From the NCBI GenBank assembly GCA_027604005.1, contig JADGJT010000114.1:3474-61577 (forward strand): a stretch of 58,104 nt of DNA, written 5' to 3'. The translations under genes were made by a program, and so were the position numbers. The stretch comes from Dinochytrium kinnereticum (Eukaryota; Chytridiomycota; Chytridiomycetes; Chytridiales; Chytridiaceae). Positions 12,217 through 23,478 of the stretch are shown piece by piece. The notes beneath the pieces were generated by a model. It was not told the DNA's origin and did no database searches. It saw only the letters and a program-made list of their open reading frames with translations. How positions within the stretch are numbered: the first letter of the stretch is position 1; every line of letters begins with the position of its first letter.

Positions 12217-15200
12217 TCACCAATCCCACTTCTTAGCTGCTGACCCCGTCTTCCCCGTCTCCGCCTCCTGTCCCTCAGCAGCATGCCATTCCCACTCATC
12301 CTCCCCCTCGCCCCTCCCAGGCGTTGCCCTCCCTGGTGTCCCTCTCTCCCCCGACGTCCTACCCCTATCCATCGACACCCTCCCCCTTAACGCCCCGCCC
12401 TCTGACCGAACAGGCGATACCCCCCTCCCATCAGGTGCGACAAAAATCGTGCTGCTATCATACTGATCCAACTCCTCATCGACCGACTCCATAGGTCGAT
12501 AAGGACCTGACCCGGGGGCCGAGTACCCGGTTGTGGTGGAGGCTTTTGGAGCGGTAGCGGAGAACATGGTATAGATGTTTGAGAGGAGGGAGGGAGGAGG
12601 GGGGTGTTGTGACGGAGGGGGATGGTTGAGGTTTGAGTCGGTGGAGGTGTTGAGATCGTCGAGGGGAATCATGCCGTTGCGGTTCATGCGGGTTTGCTGG
12701 TCTTGCTTGTAGCGCGAGTGGAAGACAAAGCCGACTGCTCCGATGATGCCGAGGATAGCGATCTGGGTTGTTTGGTTTTGCGTTTCAAAAAAGTTCCGTT
12801 TGAGAAAGAAGATGTTTTAGCAGGCTCTCAAAACAATACAAAAATGATGAAGGACGAAATAGAGAAAAGAAAAATATCGGCGAAAAAACCTACAGATATC
12901 AGAATTCCAGCTGTAGATCCATTCTTTCTATCCTCCTCCCCGTCATCATCATCATCATCCCCATCCCCACCGACCCCAATCTGCTCATCCGAGGCAACTC
13001 GAGTCGGCAACACGGTCCCTCCACCCCGCGTCGTGGTTGAGCTGACGACCTTCTCCAAACTCGTCGTCACAGCGGCAGTAGTGGTGCTCTGCCGACTCAC
13101 CGTCGAAAGAACAGGCGGGACTTCAAAGCTCGTCGTGGTGGTTTTCGGCCTCGTCGTGGTCAACAAAGTCACGCTCGAGCCCAACGACGCCACTAAAGTC
13201 GTTGGAAGCAGCGTCGAGCTCCAAGCAGTCGTGCTCGAAGTCGAAACCGCAACCCGGGTGGGCGGGAGCAGCATCGATGTCGATGAGGACGAGGCCCTTA
13301 AAGTCGTCGTCGGCAATTTCGGAGTGGTGCCATTGGATGGGATAGAGAAAGGCTCGTCCATATGAGCCATGTTGATCAGTCGGAGCCAGGACCCAGTCTT
13401 TATAGATGATGTGGAGGAAGTGGTGCCGGTTATAGCGAGAGTGTTGGAAAAGTCGACAGAGTGGAGCAGGAAGGTAGAGCCGAGAGCGTGATTGGGTGTT
13501 GGGGCAATGGAGAGCCTTTCAAGGAGCATAGGCTGTAAATGTGTTAGAGCGTTCAGGAGTTTTATCGCGGAGCGGTTGATGTTGCAGTGGAAAGGGATCA
13601 TAATAAAGATTACAAGGCACAATAATCTGCCAATCTGCGATAAAAAGTAGCCATGATAACAACAAGATATCAAAATGAAAGAACTAATTACCTTCCCAGT
13701 CTTAGCATTGAACCCCACAATATACGGGAAGCTCTGATTCCCTCCCTTAAATGAAGCAAGCGAGGGATACCTGCCAATTCAAAAAAGAAACAAGCGAAGG
13801 ATAAGCCAAGAGTTAAAAAACAAGAAAAAACCCAGAGAAAAAATTAGGAAAGAGCGTTTGGAATACAAAAAAAAAAAAAAAAAAAACACGAAAAAAAAAG
13901 TTAATTACAAAGTCGTATCCTCTCCAGAGTACATCCCCTGTACAAACACAAACGGAGAAGACTCATAGTCATCCACAGCCACACTGATCCCACTGCCAGA
14001 AGTCTCGGATTTTTGTGATGGCAAGACTTGTGTCCACAATTCTTCGATGGAGGTTTCTGATTGTTGGTTTCGGCAAGCATCAGCGACAAATTACGCCAGA
14101 CAGAACAGCATTTAAGAGAAGAAGAAAAGCAAACATGTAAAAGTCAAGTGTGGAGGCAGACAGAAGAAGCAGAACTGAGGAAATCATACCCAAAGCCAAC
14201 TTCAAAGCCGCTACAAACGCAACATCAATCTTTTTCTCCTCATTCAACCCCAAAAACTTTGATGCCGTTCCGACAAACTTTCCAAAAACATAGACAGTGC
14301 AAGCAGGCCCTTCAACCGGCGACGCCTTCATCCCAAACATTTCACCCTCAGGAACACCTCCGTCATCTAACTTTGGCAAATCCCCAAGGCCAATCTCAAT
14401 AACAGACCCCTTAGATATAAACGAAGAATAAGGAATATCCATATCAAGCTCGTTGGTTTTGTTCCCGGAATAAGCGGAAAGTCTACCCGTGCATTCTGCG
14501 GTTGAGTTAGTGGTGCAGGCGAGGGTTGAGATGATGTATGCAGGGGTCGTGCCACATGAGCTTTGGTAGAGGGTGCCGGTGACGAGTTCGATTGTATCGG
14601 GGCGGGTTTCGGTGTCACCAGCGGTGACGGCGTCGAAGCTTCCATCCTCTAAGGAGACTTTTAGGAGGAAGGATTTTATTCCTTCGCTATATCCCAATAA
14701 AAGGTTAAGAATGCATGTATCTTTCTTTCATATGCTCCAACCTTGTCAAAGGATCTTCTGGAATTCCAATATTGAGCTCCTTAGCAAAAGAACTTGCTAA
14801 AAGAACGTCTGAGTCCTCATCGAACACGAGTCTCGCGTTTAAGTTGATTTTCCCAGCAAACGCAGAGTCATCCGGAATCAGTGGAATCCCTTTTGCCCAA
14901 CGAAAAGTTCCCTTCCTCGTAAGACGTCCAACCATCAGAGTTTCAGAAAGAGATGAGCCTGGAAAGACGCAAAAAACATTATCGTTAGCGAAAGGAACTT
15001 ACCACAGGTCATCAGCCAAGGAAAACAAGTCAAAAAAAAAGGCAGCAAAGTAACCTGTAAGGGTCTTTATAAATCCGTCGGTAAATCGCAGGCTGAATGT
15101 GGGTCCTTTGAAGAAGAAAGCAACAACGATATCTGCATCTGTTTTGCTGTCTTCTGCTTGAACAATCGGTAGGACATCGGCGAGACGGACGGAGGCGTTT

Positions 15201-15680
15201 GAGGATGTGAAGCTCACGAAATCAAATATTCCTTTTGCGGTGTCGAGGTAGGCAAGGTAAGCAGAGGAGGAATCTGAAACGGAAGGTATTGCGTTAGCCA
15301 TTAAACATTAGTGTCTGACACGTACTTGATGATGGCCCAGCCGTTGTCGAGTTGAGTGAGAGGTTTGGAGCAACGCCCTGGTAGGTTCCAGCGAAAAGCA
15401 TATCCCTAATGAATGCATTCAGCTAAGCATGCAAAGATAAAGACCTCTCCATGTTCTATGGCCCTACCATTTTAGCCCTTCCAGAGACTCAACCCTTTCA
15501 ATCCGAACCCAAGACTCTGGCGACGGCGAATCCACGTAGATGGCATCTGCAGCAAGTGATGAGCCGTTAATGGATGTGCCAGAATACCCTATGACAACAC
15601 TTACCCTTTCCCAGTCCCTGCGCATGCGTCACGAGGACGGCAGCAAGCAGAGTGATCACCGCCCAAAGCCAGCCTCTCAT
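12217..15680 (-). CDS. Type I membrane protein, probable beta-propeller ectodomain
   Basis: Ten exons join in frame (15680..15605, 15546..15468, 15405..15326, 15273..15055, 14958..14742, 14686..14190, 14056..13909, 13770..13692, 13532..12894, 12762..12217), giving 859 residues. A signal peptide occupies residues 1-21 (MRGWLWAVITLLAAVLVTHA). The ectodomain has recurring elements such as VGRLTRKGTFRWAKG, IKSFLLKVSLEDGSF and YIVGFNAKTGK, which resemble blades of bacterial SBBP-like or quinoprotein-like propellers. A Ser/Thr-rich stalk and a poly-Asp stretch precede a TM helix (ILISIAILGIIGAVGFVF), which an intron splits. The cytoplasmic tail (about 160 residues) is Pro/Ser/Gly-rich and ends KKWDW. 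No named family was recognised. It shares a 63-bp gap with the divergent gene at 15744. One donor, GTTGGA at 14741, is weak. Confidence 0.8.
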
Positions 15681-15743
15681 TTTGTTTTTCTGAATCTGTC
15701 TCTTTTGAAAAATCTGTGGCAAGCAGAAACCATCAAAGGAAAG
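15681..15743. promoter_or_regulatory. Compact bidirectional promoter
   Basis: Only 63 bp separate the two divergent start codons (15680 on minus, 15744 on plus). The region is T-rich on the plus strand and must include both 5' UTRs, or the transcripts must overlap at their 5' ends. Confidence 0.6.
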
Positions 15744-16208
15744 ATGACGGACGATTGGAACTGTCTTGAATGCGAGCAGGAGAATACGCCTGAGGACACC
15801 GAGTGCTGCGCCTGCGAGGCCCCCAAACCCGCCCCTCCGGAGGACCCAAGGTACAAGGGCTACAAGGTTGGGGTGGTCAAGAGCGTTGAGGCCATTCCCA
15901 AGACAAAGCTCAAGGAGCTCAAGATTGATGTTGGAGGCAAGGAGGATATTACGGTCGTCACTAACGCCAAGAACATGAATGAGACGGGGGTGAAGGTTGT
16001 CGTTGCGACGGTTGGGGCTGTTGTTGTTGTGGACGGCGATGATGTTGAGGTGAAGAAGTCAACGGTTGGTGGACGCAAGTCCGAAGGAATGCTATGCGAT
16101 GCGCCAGCGCTCGGGTGGAAGGGCGGTGCAGCAGGGCTTGCGGTGATTCTCCCTGATGAGTTTGCGGTGGGGTCTGCCCCCCCCTCCTCCAAGCCCAGGA
16201 CCAACTGA
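15744..16208 (+). CDS. RanBP2-type zinc finger plus tRNA-binding (EMAPII-like OB) domain protein
   Basis: Intronless, 154 residues. Residues 5-24 match the RanBP2 finger consensus exactly in spacing: W5, C7-x2-C10, N14, C21-x2-C24. Residues about 48-140 match the tRNA-binding OB-fold of EMAPII, Arc1 and methionyl-tRNA synthetase tails (YKVGVVKSVEAIPKTKLKEL, KIDVGG, TNAKNMNETGVKV, then KSEGMLCDAPALGW). It is probably a cytosolic or nuclear RNA-binding protein acting with tRNA or synthetases, but the partner is unknown. The ATG at 15744 was chosen because the finger starts four residues later and any earlier start would overlap the divergent gene. The pairing of these two domains in one short protein is uncommon in the proteins I know. 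Confidence 0.85.
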   Translation: MTDDWNCLECEQENTPEDTECCACEAPKPAPPEDPRYKGYKVGVVKSVEAIPKTKLKELKIDVGGKEDITVVTNAKNMNETGVKVVVATVGAVVVVDGDDVEVKKSTVGGRKSEGMLCDAPALGWKGGAAGLAVILPDEFAVGSAPPSSKPRTN

Positions 16209-16596
16209 AAGGACAGTGGGGGGCAGTGGATGCATGCATGGGTCCCACAGCATCCCAGGGGGTGGAAAGGGGCCGATGGGCGGGTGATCGGTCGTCAAAG
16301 GGAAGGGAGGAGGTGAAGGGAGAGCATGGTGTCGTAGCATCCAGCGCATTGCCGCTGTAATAAAGCTTGTTTGTTTTGACTTTTTTTTTTTTTTTTTTTG
16401 TTTTTGTTTTTGTTTTTGTTGGCAGAGACGCGTTCTGCCGAGTCAGAAAGAAACAAACAAACAGCAGACGAAAGCCTCCCGCCCACGCCCTGCCCTTTAT
16501 TTGTTGTTCCTCGCCCTTCGATCCATCCATCCACCCGTCCCTCGCCTTGCCTTGCCTTCCTCCGCACCTTCACGCCCGTCATCATCTCGCTGCAGG
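16209..16596. other. Intergenic; no gene seen
   Basis: 3' flank of the finger gene and promoter of the mucin-like gene. It contains a T-rich run with repeated TTTTTG units (about 16380-16420) and C-rich tracts before the next start codon. Confidence 0.55.
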
Positions 16597-19500
16597 ATGC
16601 GTCTCACCACCGCATGGCTGATCGCTCTGCCTCTGCTGCATCTCATCGCTGGTAATGCCCCCCCCCTGCAACGCGCAGCCCTCAGAACTCACTCGATTCA
16701 TCTCACAACTAGCTGTGAACGCCGCGCCAACCGATCATCGAAGGGATGCACCCCTCGTCATCTCCCCCGAGGACAATGAATCGTCCACCCAGGCCAAGAA
16801 TGCAGTCTCTGCACTCAAGGCATGGATTGAGTACTCCAAGCAGGTTTTCCCCGTGTACAAGCGGCAAAACAACGACGACTCCAGGCCGTATGTCAACACT
16901 CCGATGCCAATGCCAGAACCCAGCGGGAAAACAAGCTCAACCCATATCCATAAGACAACCCACTCCACCTCGTCGCATTTAAAGACTACTGGGTCCAGAT
17001 CGTCTTCCATAAGCACTACCTCTCGAAGTTCCATGACTACTACCACGCAGAAATCAACTTCCTCAGCTCATTCGTCATCATCGTCAAAAGGTAAGAAGGT
17101 GTCTGTTTCACTTAAGCATTTTTACTGGTCTAAAGTATCCTTTTTTTAAATTGAACAGCGTCCGAGTCGATGTCTGCATCCACAACTGCCTTGATCAAAG
17201 GGGGTAATGTTTACACCGTCCTGTGGACTATTACAAAGCCTGCAGTTAGCAATGCTCAGTCTACCACCCAATCCTTTACTCTCGGCTCGTCAAAAACTTC
17301 ATCAGGAGTGACCACATCCTTTAGGGCTTTATCAACCACGGCAGCCGAGGCGTCCTCCAAATCGTCCTCAATGATGTCGTCAGAATCCTTAAAAAGCAGC
17401 AGCACGCTCGCAACATCCCGAAGCAGCATCTTAACTTCACCACCCATGACATCAACGTCTTTGAAATCGGCAAGCAAGACGCATTCCACCTCTATGTCAA
17501 TTGTCTCATCTATGGGACTTGAAGCCGATGACATTGAGAGGCTGATCACTACTTCCAAAGTGGCTACCTCGTCGTCTTTATCCACCATGAGGCCGATGAG
17601 TTTGAGTGCGGCGAGCAAGACTCACTCAACCTCTTTGTCTAGCAGCTCATTTCCTGCAGATTCTCTAGTTACGATTGGACTTAGACCTGATGACCTCGAG
17701 AAAACGATCACAGAGTCGATCACGGCAACCTCATCATTCTCGTCACAAGTCACTGGAACGGCTTCACAGAAGCCATCATCTGCTATGACGTCAAGTAGAC
17801 CCAGAACCACAATGCGTTCTACCTCTAGTAGCAGCAGTATGACCTCTACCAGCTTCACTCAAAACGACTCGACAAAGACAACCAAGCTTGACACCTTAGC
17901 GTCATCCGATTTGACTGAAACTTCATCGCTGGCGTTTACTTCGTCCTTCTCAACCGCGTTCTCCTCAAACGCTTCTGATAGCCTCTGGATCTCCTCAACA
18001 GTGGAAACCGTAACGTCTTCCACGGTCTCATCCGAAGTACTCGATCTGTTATCTTTAGACGTCGAAGCCTTTACTGTAACCGAACCAGTTGAAACCCTTT
18101 CCCCAACGGAGACCGGAACATTTGAGGAGCCAAGAGAAGGGAGGCCGCAAGAAGCAGAAGAGACCGGCACTTTCTTCACCTTTGAAAATCCAACCGACGT
18201 TGAATCACAGACAACTTATGCCTCTACCTCGTCTATGGAAAGTGCAACCGTCTCTCGTTCAGCCTCCTGGACGATTCCGGCTTTTTTAGCAACGGAGACG
18301 TTGGTGTTGCAGATTGCGCCGACGGTGACGAGTTCAGGGAAAATGAGTAGCAAATCTACCAGTAGGTCGTCAACGACATCAACGGCGATAACGGGGTCTG
18401 AGACATTGACGACAGAGATGTATTCTCTTTCCGTCACTACAACCACGACCGTTAGTGAGACCGTTACTGGCGAAGATGCGTCCTCCACTACTAAACATTC
18501 GATGCACACCGAGAGCTCGACGTCAATCATCAAAACGGCAGTTGCCACTGACATAGAACAGACAGTTGAATCAACGCAGACAGCCAGATCTGTAGGCTTG
18601 ACGCAGACCGGAACAAAGCTGACCACTACGGCTTTAACGTCAACACGTAATGAGGATGCGTCAACCTCGACAACCCGAAGAGGAAGTACAGCCTCGGCAG
18701 CAACAACCACAACGACAACTAATAAAGCGTCGTCAACCAGGACCATGGAAGGAACAGGAACGGAGACTGAAGCAGCGGTCACCACCAACGCCTCAGCCTC
18801 AGCGGTTGACGATGCCGTTCTAGCTTCAACTGACGTCGGGGCTTCTACTTCGACAGGGCCTAAAGGCACCTTACCAGCGACAGCCTCTGCCACCGAGACC
18901 TCAAAAGAGATTTCCTCCTCAACTACTAACGAGCCGTTCCCAACTTCTACCGAATCTTCGACCCAATCTCAAGCCATTAATGAAGTCACGATGTCAACTA
19001 CGGACTCAACTATTGAAACCACGGGCCGTACCTCAACGAGCGCTATTCAGACCAGTTCTGAGACCTCAATAGAAACTGCTGAATTGAGCACCACGGAAGA
19101 CTTTGCTACAAAGGATACGGCTACTGCGACTTTGACGTCTACAGCAGAAGAAACAGTGTCCACAGAGGCCGATTTCACGACCTCAACCACAATAGACTCT
19201 ACGATAACTTCCACAACAACCGTCTCCACCACCACCACAACGACATCTACCTCGATCCCGACCCAAACCTTCGACCCGGTCGAACCCGGCCCAACTGTCT
19301 TTTCCTACTGCCCATCCTGTGGAATCGATGAATTCTCATTTGAGCCAAAATGTTCAAACAGCCTAAAGTGCTCCGAGACGTGGGTCGGGAACTTCTGTAA
19401 GTGCCCGGACGGATTTAAACCTTCTGTGGATAATGAGGCGAACAAGGGGTGGAGGGTGGAGGAAGGGAGTAATGCTGTTTATGTTCCGCCAGGTGAGTGA

Positions 19501-19733
19501 GAAGCGAGATATTTTGTGAGCTGGACGTTATATAACCTTTTTTTCTCCTTCTTTCAATAGGCTCGGAATGTAACGTTCCATGCATTGCGACATTTGGACC
19601 TTTTGCATGCGGTGAGAGTTATACCTTTTATCTCTGAATTCCCTTCCTTATTCTGATCGTTTTGACTGACATCTTCCTTTTCAAATTCTTATTGCTTCCA
19701 GTTGAGGTTCCGGTTGCCATCTGCCTCAACTAG
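16597..19733 (+). CDS. Secreted mucin-like Ser/Thr-rich protein with C-terminal Cys-rich domain
   Basis: Five exons, 16597..16651, 16713..17090, 17159..19492, 19561..19611 and 19702..19733, give 949 residues in frame. The signal peptide (MRLTTAWLIALPLLHLIAAVNA) is split by the first intron. Most of the chain (about 100-850) is Ser/Thr-rich, the pattern of a heavily O-glycosylated wall or surface protein. Two longer related units are embedded in it, each holding SKTHSTS followed by a GLxxDDxEkxIT motif (about 17460-17580 and 17610-17740). The C-terminal 90 residues carry about eleven cysteines, including YCPSCGIDEF, NFCKCPDGF and CNVPCIATFGPFAC, and probably form a disulfide-bonded domain spread over the last three exons. 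No TM helix or GPI signal was seen at the end. The function is inferred as cell-wall, adhesive or protective. Confidence 0.85.
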
Positions 19734-20963
19734 AAATGCATGACGATTTTTCTGGCCCACACCTTTTTTTTTATTAACTTATTTGGAGATAGTCACAATG
19801 AAAGATATGATGGGAGATTAAGGGAGAGAGGCGATATTTATTATTTTATGTAGTGAAGAGCGTTGTCTTTTATTTTTGGGCTCTAGTGTTCTGTTTTTTA
19901 TATATCAAGATTCGAAATAAAAAGGACATTGCTGTCATTTACCTTATGGCGAGTTGATTATGCTGCAGAGAACAGGTTCCTGGCGGGCTTTGCTTGCTTT
20001 GAAGATTTGGTGCTATATGTGAATAGATTGCTACTATGGATTGACTCTGCGTTGGCAGAGGGGAGAGCTGAAGAGCAGATGGAAGCCTATCGTTTTCAAA
20101 GAAAAAAAGTGTGGCCAGGGGTGGGAAGGGTTAGACGTTTAATCCCTTTACTTAGACGTCATTTAATAAGACCTCAACCTCTCCCTGTGATATGATGTTG
20201 ACTGCGTAGTCCAGTTGGCCAAGCAATATTTGAAAAGTATGATGATTTGTGGAGGAGGAAGGAGGAGAAGTGGGGATGCACATCTTTCATGCTGCCTGCA
20301 GTCAGCACGGTTATCTCCTCCCTTCCACTTCCCATATCTCGACAGGGTTTGGAGAGTTTGAAAATACTATAGATGCAGTGGTTCACTTGACCTGTACTCA
20401 AGGACATATTTACTATGCGATGAAAACGCGAAATATTAAGAACTATTATAAAAAAAGTGCTGGGTTGATAACCTATATTGGCTCAAGCCTCACACTCAGG
20501 AAACATGGTGGTTTAGGCAAGGAGATCTTTCAACTGGTCGAGTCTTGACCTTACCATTATTGGGACGTTGACCTTGAAGAGAAATGAGCTTTAAAGCTGT
20601 GCCCACCCTGAGCGAGAGACGGAACCTTAAAAAAAAAAAAAAAAAAGCAGTAAAGCCCTTCATTTGACAATACAACCGCAGCGAGGCAAGTGTGCTGCAA
20701 GAGCACGTAGAGGACATTGATAAACTAACTCTGGCATCTTAAATTGATGTGCTTCAGCTTTGGTTTCTTTATTTAATATGGAGACTATATCGGACAAATA
20801 TTGATTTGTGTAGAGCGCCTCGACAATGGTAGGGCTCTGTGGTGTGTTTTTTAATTAAGCGACATATATACAAATCGGTCTTCACGAAAAAGCATCGAGT
20901 CCTCCGATTATACCCCATTCCTCTCATCCTCGATCAGTAGTCGCTGTATTCAGGGCAAGATCA
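19734..20963. other. Convergent intergenic region; no gene seen
   Basis: Between two 3' ends. Open frames here (for example 20249-20548) have no recognisable domain and no supporting context. The sequence is mixed AT-rich with one A run near 20630-20646. Confidence 0.55.
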
Positions 20964-21593
20964 TCAAACCCTCTTTGACCTCCACCTATCCTCGTCCTCA
21001 TCATCATCCTCCTCCTCCTTGACAACCTTCTTAGTCTTCCCTTTTTTAACAGTAATCGGCAACTTCTTCACATTTGGAACATTTAACCTCCTTGCCCTCA
21101 AATCCCTCAAGTTCTCCAACTTTCCAACAAGCCTCCCCTGATCCTCAGGATCATCTAGTCTCTCCTCCTCCTCCTCCTCCTCCTCAATGGCAGCCTTCAT
21201 CTCAACCTTCATCAAATCCTCTCCAATCTCCATCTCAAATTGCTTCAGCTCATCGTCAAGCGAGGCGACCGGTGCATCTTTCTCTGCAGCCGGGTCATCA
21301 AAGAAACCGGCGGGAAGTTTATCACTTGTCGTCGCGTCTTCTTCTGGAGCCAATTGAAGGATAGTTGAGGTGGGTTTCGAGAGTGGAGGTAAAAGTTCAG
21401 AATCTTCTTGCATCAGGTCGGTGGCGGGTTCAGGGGAGGGTACTGCTGGTTTTGCAGCGACATCGGGTTTTGGTTGAGGGATTTGTGGGGCGGATTGCTT
21501 GACCTCCTTTATAGGTTGAGAAAGTATTTTTGCTTTGGGAGCTTCGGCCTTGCGGATGGCCCGCTTCTGCCTCAGCAGTTTTCTAGCATCCAT
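20964..21593 (-). CDS. ZNF830/CCDC16-like nuclear protein lacking the zinc finger
   Basis: A single exon of 209 residues, starting at the ATG for MDARKLLRQKR (the open frame extends to a TTG at 21605, which is not a likely start). The MDAR..L..KR opening and the later LPAGFFDDP segment, followed by an acidic coiled-coil with a long Glu run and LENLRDLRARR, are the landmarks of the ZNF830/CCDC16 family of nuclear, splicing-associated proteins. In relatives I know, a C2H2-type finger follows the N-terminal helix directly. Here that position holds an Ala/Pro/Lys-rich linker with no Cys pair at all. The C-terminus is Lys-rich and then acidic (EEEDDDEDEDRW). Either the finger has been lost or this is a truncated paralogue. 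Confidence 0.7.
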   Translation of the reverse strand: MDARKLLRQKRAIRKAEAPKAKILSQPIKEVKQSAPQIPQPKPDVAAKPAVPSPEPATDLMQEDSELLPPLSKPTSTILQLAPEEDATTSDKLPAGFFDDPAAEKDAPVASLDDELKQFEMEIGEDLMKVEMKAAIEEEEEEEERLDDPEDQGRLVGKLENLRDLRARRLNVPNVKKLPITVKKGKTKKVVKEEEDDDEDEDRWRSKRV

Positions 21594-21744
21594 TTTTTGA
21601 ACCAAGTTTATTTCTTCGAAAATTCACCAATCTGCGTACAGTTTTTGTTTTTGACTAATAAAAAGGACATATAGTCTTATGAGAGAAAGAACGAAGGAAG
21701 AAATGAAGCTAGAAGCATGTAGTAGCATTTCGAACAGAGGTGAA

Positions 21745-22816
21745 TCAGAGATGAGCCAAAAAGAATGAAGTCGTGTCATTCATCGCCTCATCGCGGGCAT
21801 TTCGAGTATTCTCGTCCCCCTCATTTCCACGGATGGCAAATCCATGAAGCGTGTTCGGGAAAACCTTAACAAAAAAATAAATAAGTGAAGGATAAAGAAG
21901 GAAAACTGTCGAAACAGAGCAAGCAAAACACCGACTTTAACCGTCACATTCTCTTTCGGGCTGGTGATCTTCCTGATGGTCTCCACTTGAGAATTTGACA
22001 AAAACTGGTCTTCCGATGCCAGGAGGAACAATCCAGGCTTTTTTATGGCCTCAATATCCTTGGGAATGGACATGAGCGAAGGGTGGGCAGCGACAAAAGC
22101 GTCAACACGAGGCTCATCACCCCCACACATGACAGAGTACCGTCCGCCAAAGCAAAATCCGATCACACCGATCTTGGTCGCGCCGTGGTTGTCTTTTAAG
22201 TCGTTAAGGACAGCGTTGATGAAAGGCATTGTCTGGGAAAATGTGGTTAGAGCCATACCAAAAAAGACTGCTGGCCCTTTTACCGTTTTTTCAGAGTGCC
22301 TTAGAATCCATCCAATAAATCCTGGAGCAATGTAAAGGGATTTGAGCAGTTGAGAGAACCTCTGAACATAGGTCTGCGGCTTAACCGAAAGACTTTCCAG
22401 CTGATTGTAATCCACTGCATCTCCAGAAAGCTAACGAAGTGCTGTTAGATGAAAGAAAGCATCTGAGGCAGTATTACAATGTCCGGCACAACGCAATGGA
22501 ATCCAGCTTTGGCAATGCTAGAATGGAAAGCATGGCTTCAGAAACAGCAAGACTTTGGGAGTCAAAAAACCTGTCTGCGATCAGCCTTGCATTTGGATTC
22601 TTGTGGCCAAAGACGTCGGTCCAGATCACAACGTACTTGGTTGTAGGCTTTTCAGGCTTTGCAATGTACGTCTCAACCCCTCCAAGCGTTGTGATGGACC
22701 CAGAGGGTGTTCCATTCCACAAAAAGCCTTTTCACATGGGCCTGGGCGTTAGCGCCACAGCATGCAGCGTCGTCTGTTCTCTCACCCGTTCGGCAGCATT
22801 CGGGTAGGTCTCCCAT
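21745..22816 (-). CDS. Dienelactone hydrolase family protein, copy A
   Basis: Six exons (22816..22786, 22727..22571, 22517..22478, 22430..22284, 22232..21936, 21864..21745) give 263 residues in frame. The protein begins MGDLPECC and contains WNGTPSGS, DVFGHKNPNARLIAD and VVPDILSGD, typical of the fungal DLH branch. The nucleophile motif is GFCFGGR (Cys), with the acid in ASEDQF and the histidine in LHGFA, completing a Cys-Asp-His triad. It is a cytosolic alpha/beta hydrolase; the substrate is unknown. It pairs head-to-head with a clear paralogue at 23479. The donor at 21935 (GTCGGT) is weak but gives the VFPNTLHGFA reading that matches the paralogue. The 51-nt intron at 22233-22283 keeps an open frame if retained. 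Confidence 0.85.
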
Positions 22817-23478
22817 TATTGTGTTTTCTCGGAGCGTTGGAGGCTGTGTTGTGGCAGTTTGAGTGTTGCTTGTGATGGAGTTTTATTCTTTATTTTTATG
22901 GCACCAGGCCTTTTGTTTTTCCATGCTGAACTTCGTAATACAACTTTTGCCAGCACCACAGGCTGGCTACACACGACCTCCAATGCCAGCAGCTAGAAAT
23001 ACTGCACTCCGCAGCCACCATCGGCCCTTTCTACTTCCCATCCTGATCTTCACCCCTGAGGTGATGAGAAGACTGGTAACTCGCTGCACGTACGGCACAG
23101 GCTGTTCACTCATCTTTCGCTAAGAAACAGCATTTACGCGAAGCTGGCGTTGATGGCATTCCTGGCGCTGTTGTCATGCTACAACTTCACCTCAATGCTT
23201 ACTGCGTCTAAACTATAAAAATCCAAAGAATCATTTGGAAACTTCATCAATATCTTTTGGCCTATCCAAATAAACCCTTCTTCTGAGTTCCTGAAACACT
23301 TTTCCAGTCGTGGGTTGATTATAGCTACACAAAGGCAATGGCTTCGCATTGGTCGTGGGTGCTTTAAGTGCTAAGTGTTTAAAGATGTAACTTTTGTTAC
23401 GATACCTATAAAGAGCCACAGGCCCATATATCCATCCTCGTGCTTCATTTATTCACCACTACCTCCTCTCCACAAGCC
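22817..23478. promoter_or_regulatory. Shared intergenic region of the two hydrolase paralogues
   Basis: This 662-bp stretch lies between divergent start codons, so it holds both promoters. No coding sequence was recognised. Co-regulation of the pair is possible but not shown. Confidence 0.5.

Noticed and set aside
17256..19238. Several long minus-strand frames inside the mucin-like gene
   Set aside because: They are antisense shadows of Ser/Thr codons (giving Val/Asp/Glu-rich peptides) and have no splice sites or domains.
20249..20548. 99-codon plus-strand frame in the convergent gap
   Set aside because: No domain, no codon or context support, and it overlaps other random frames.
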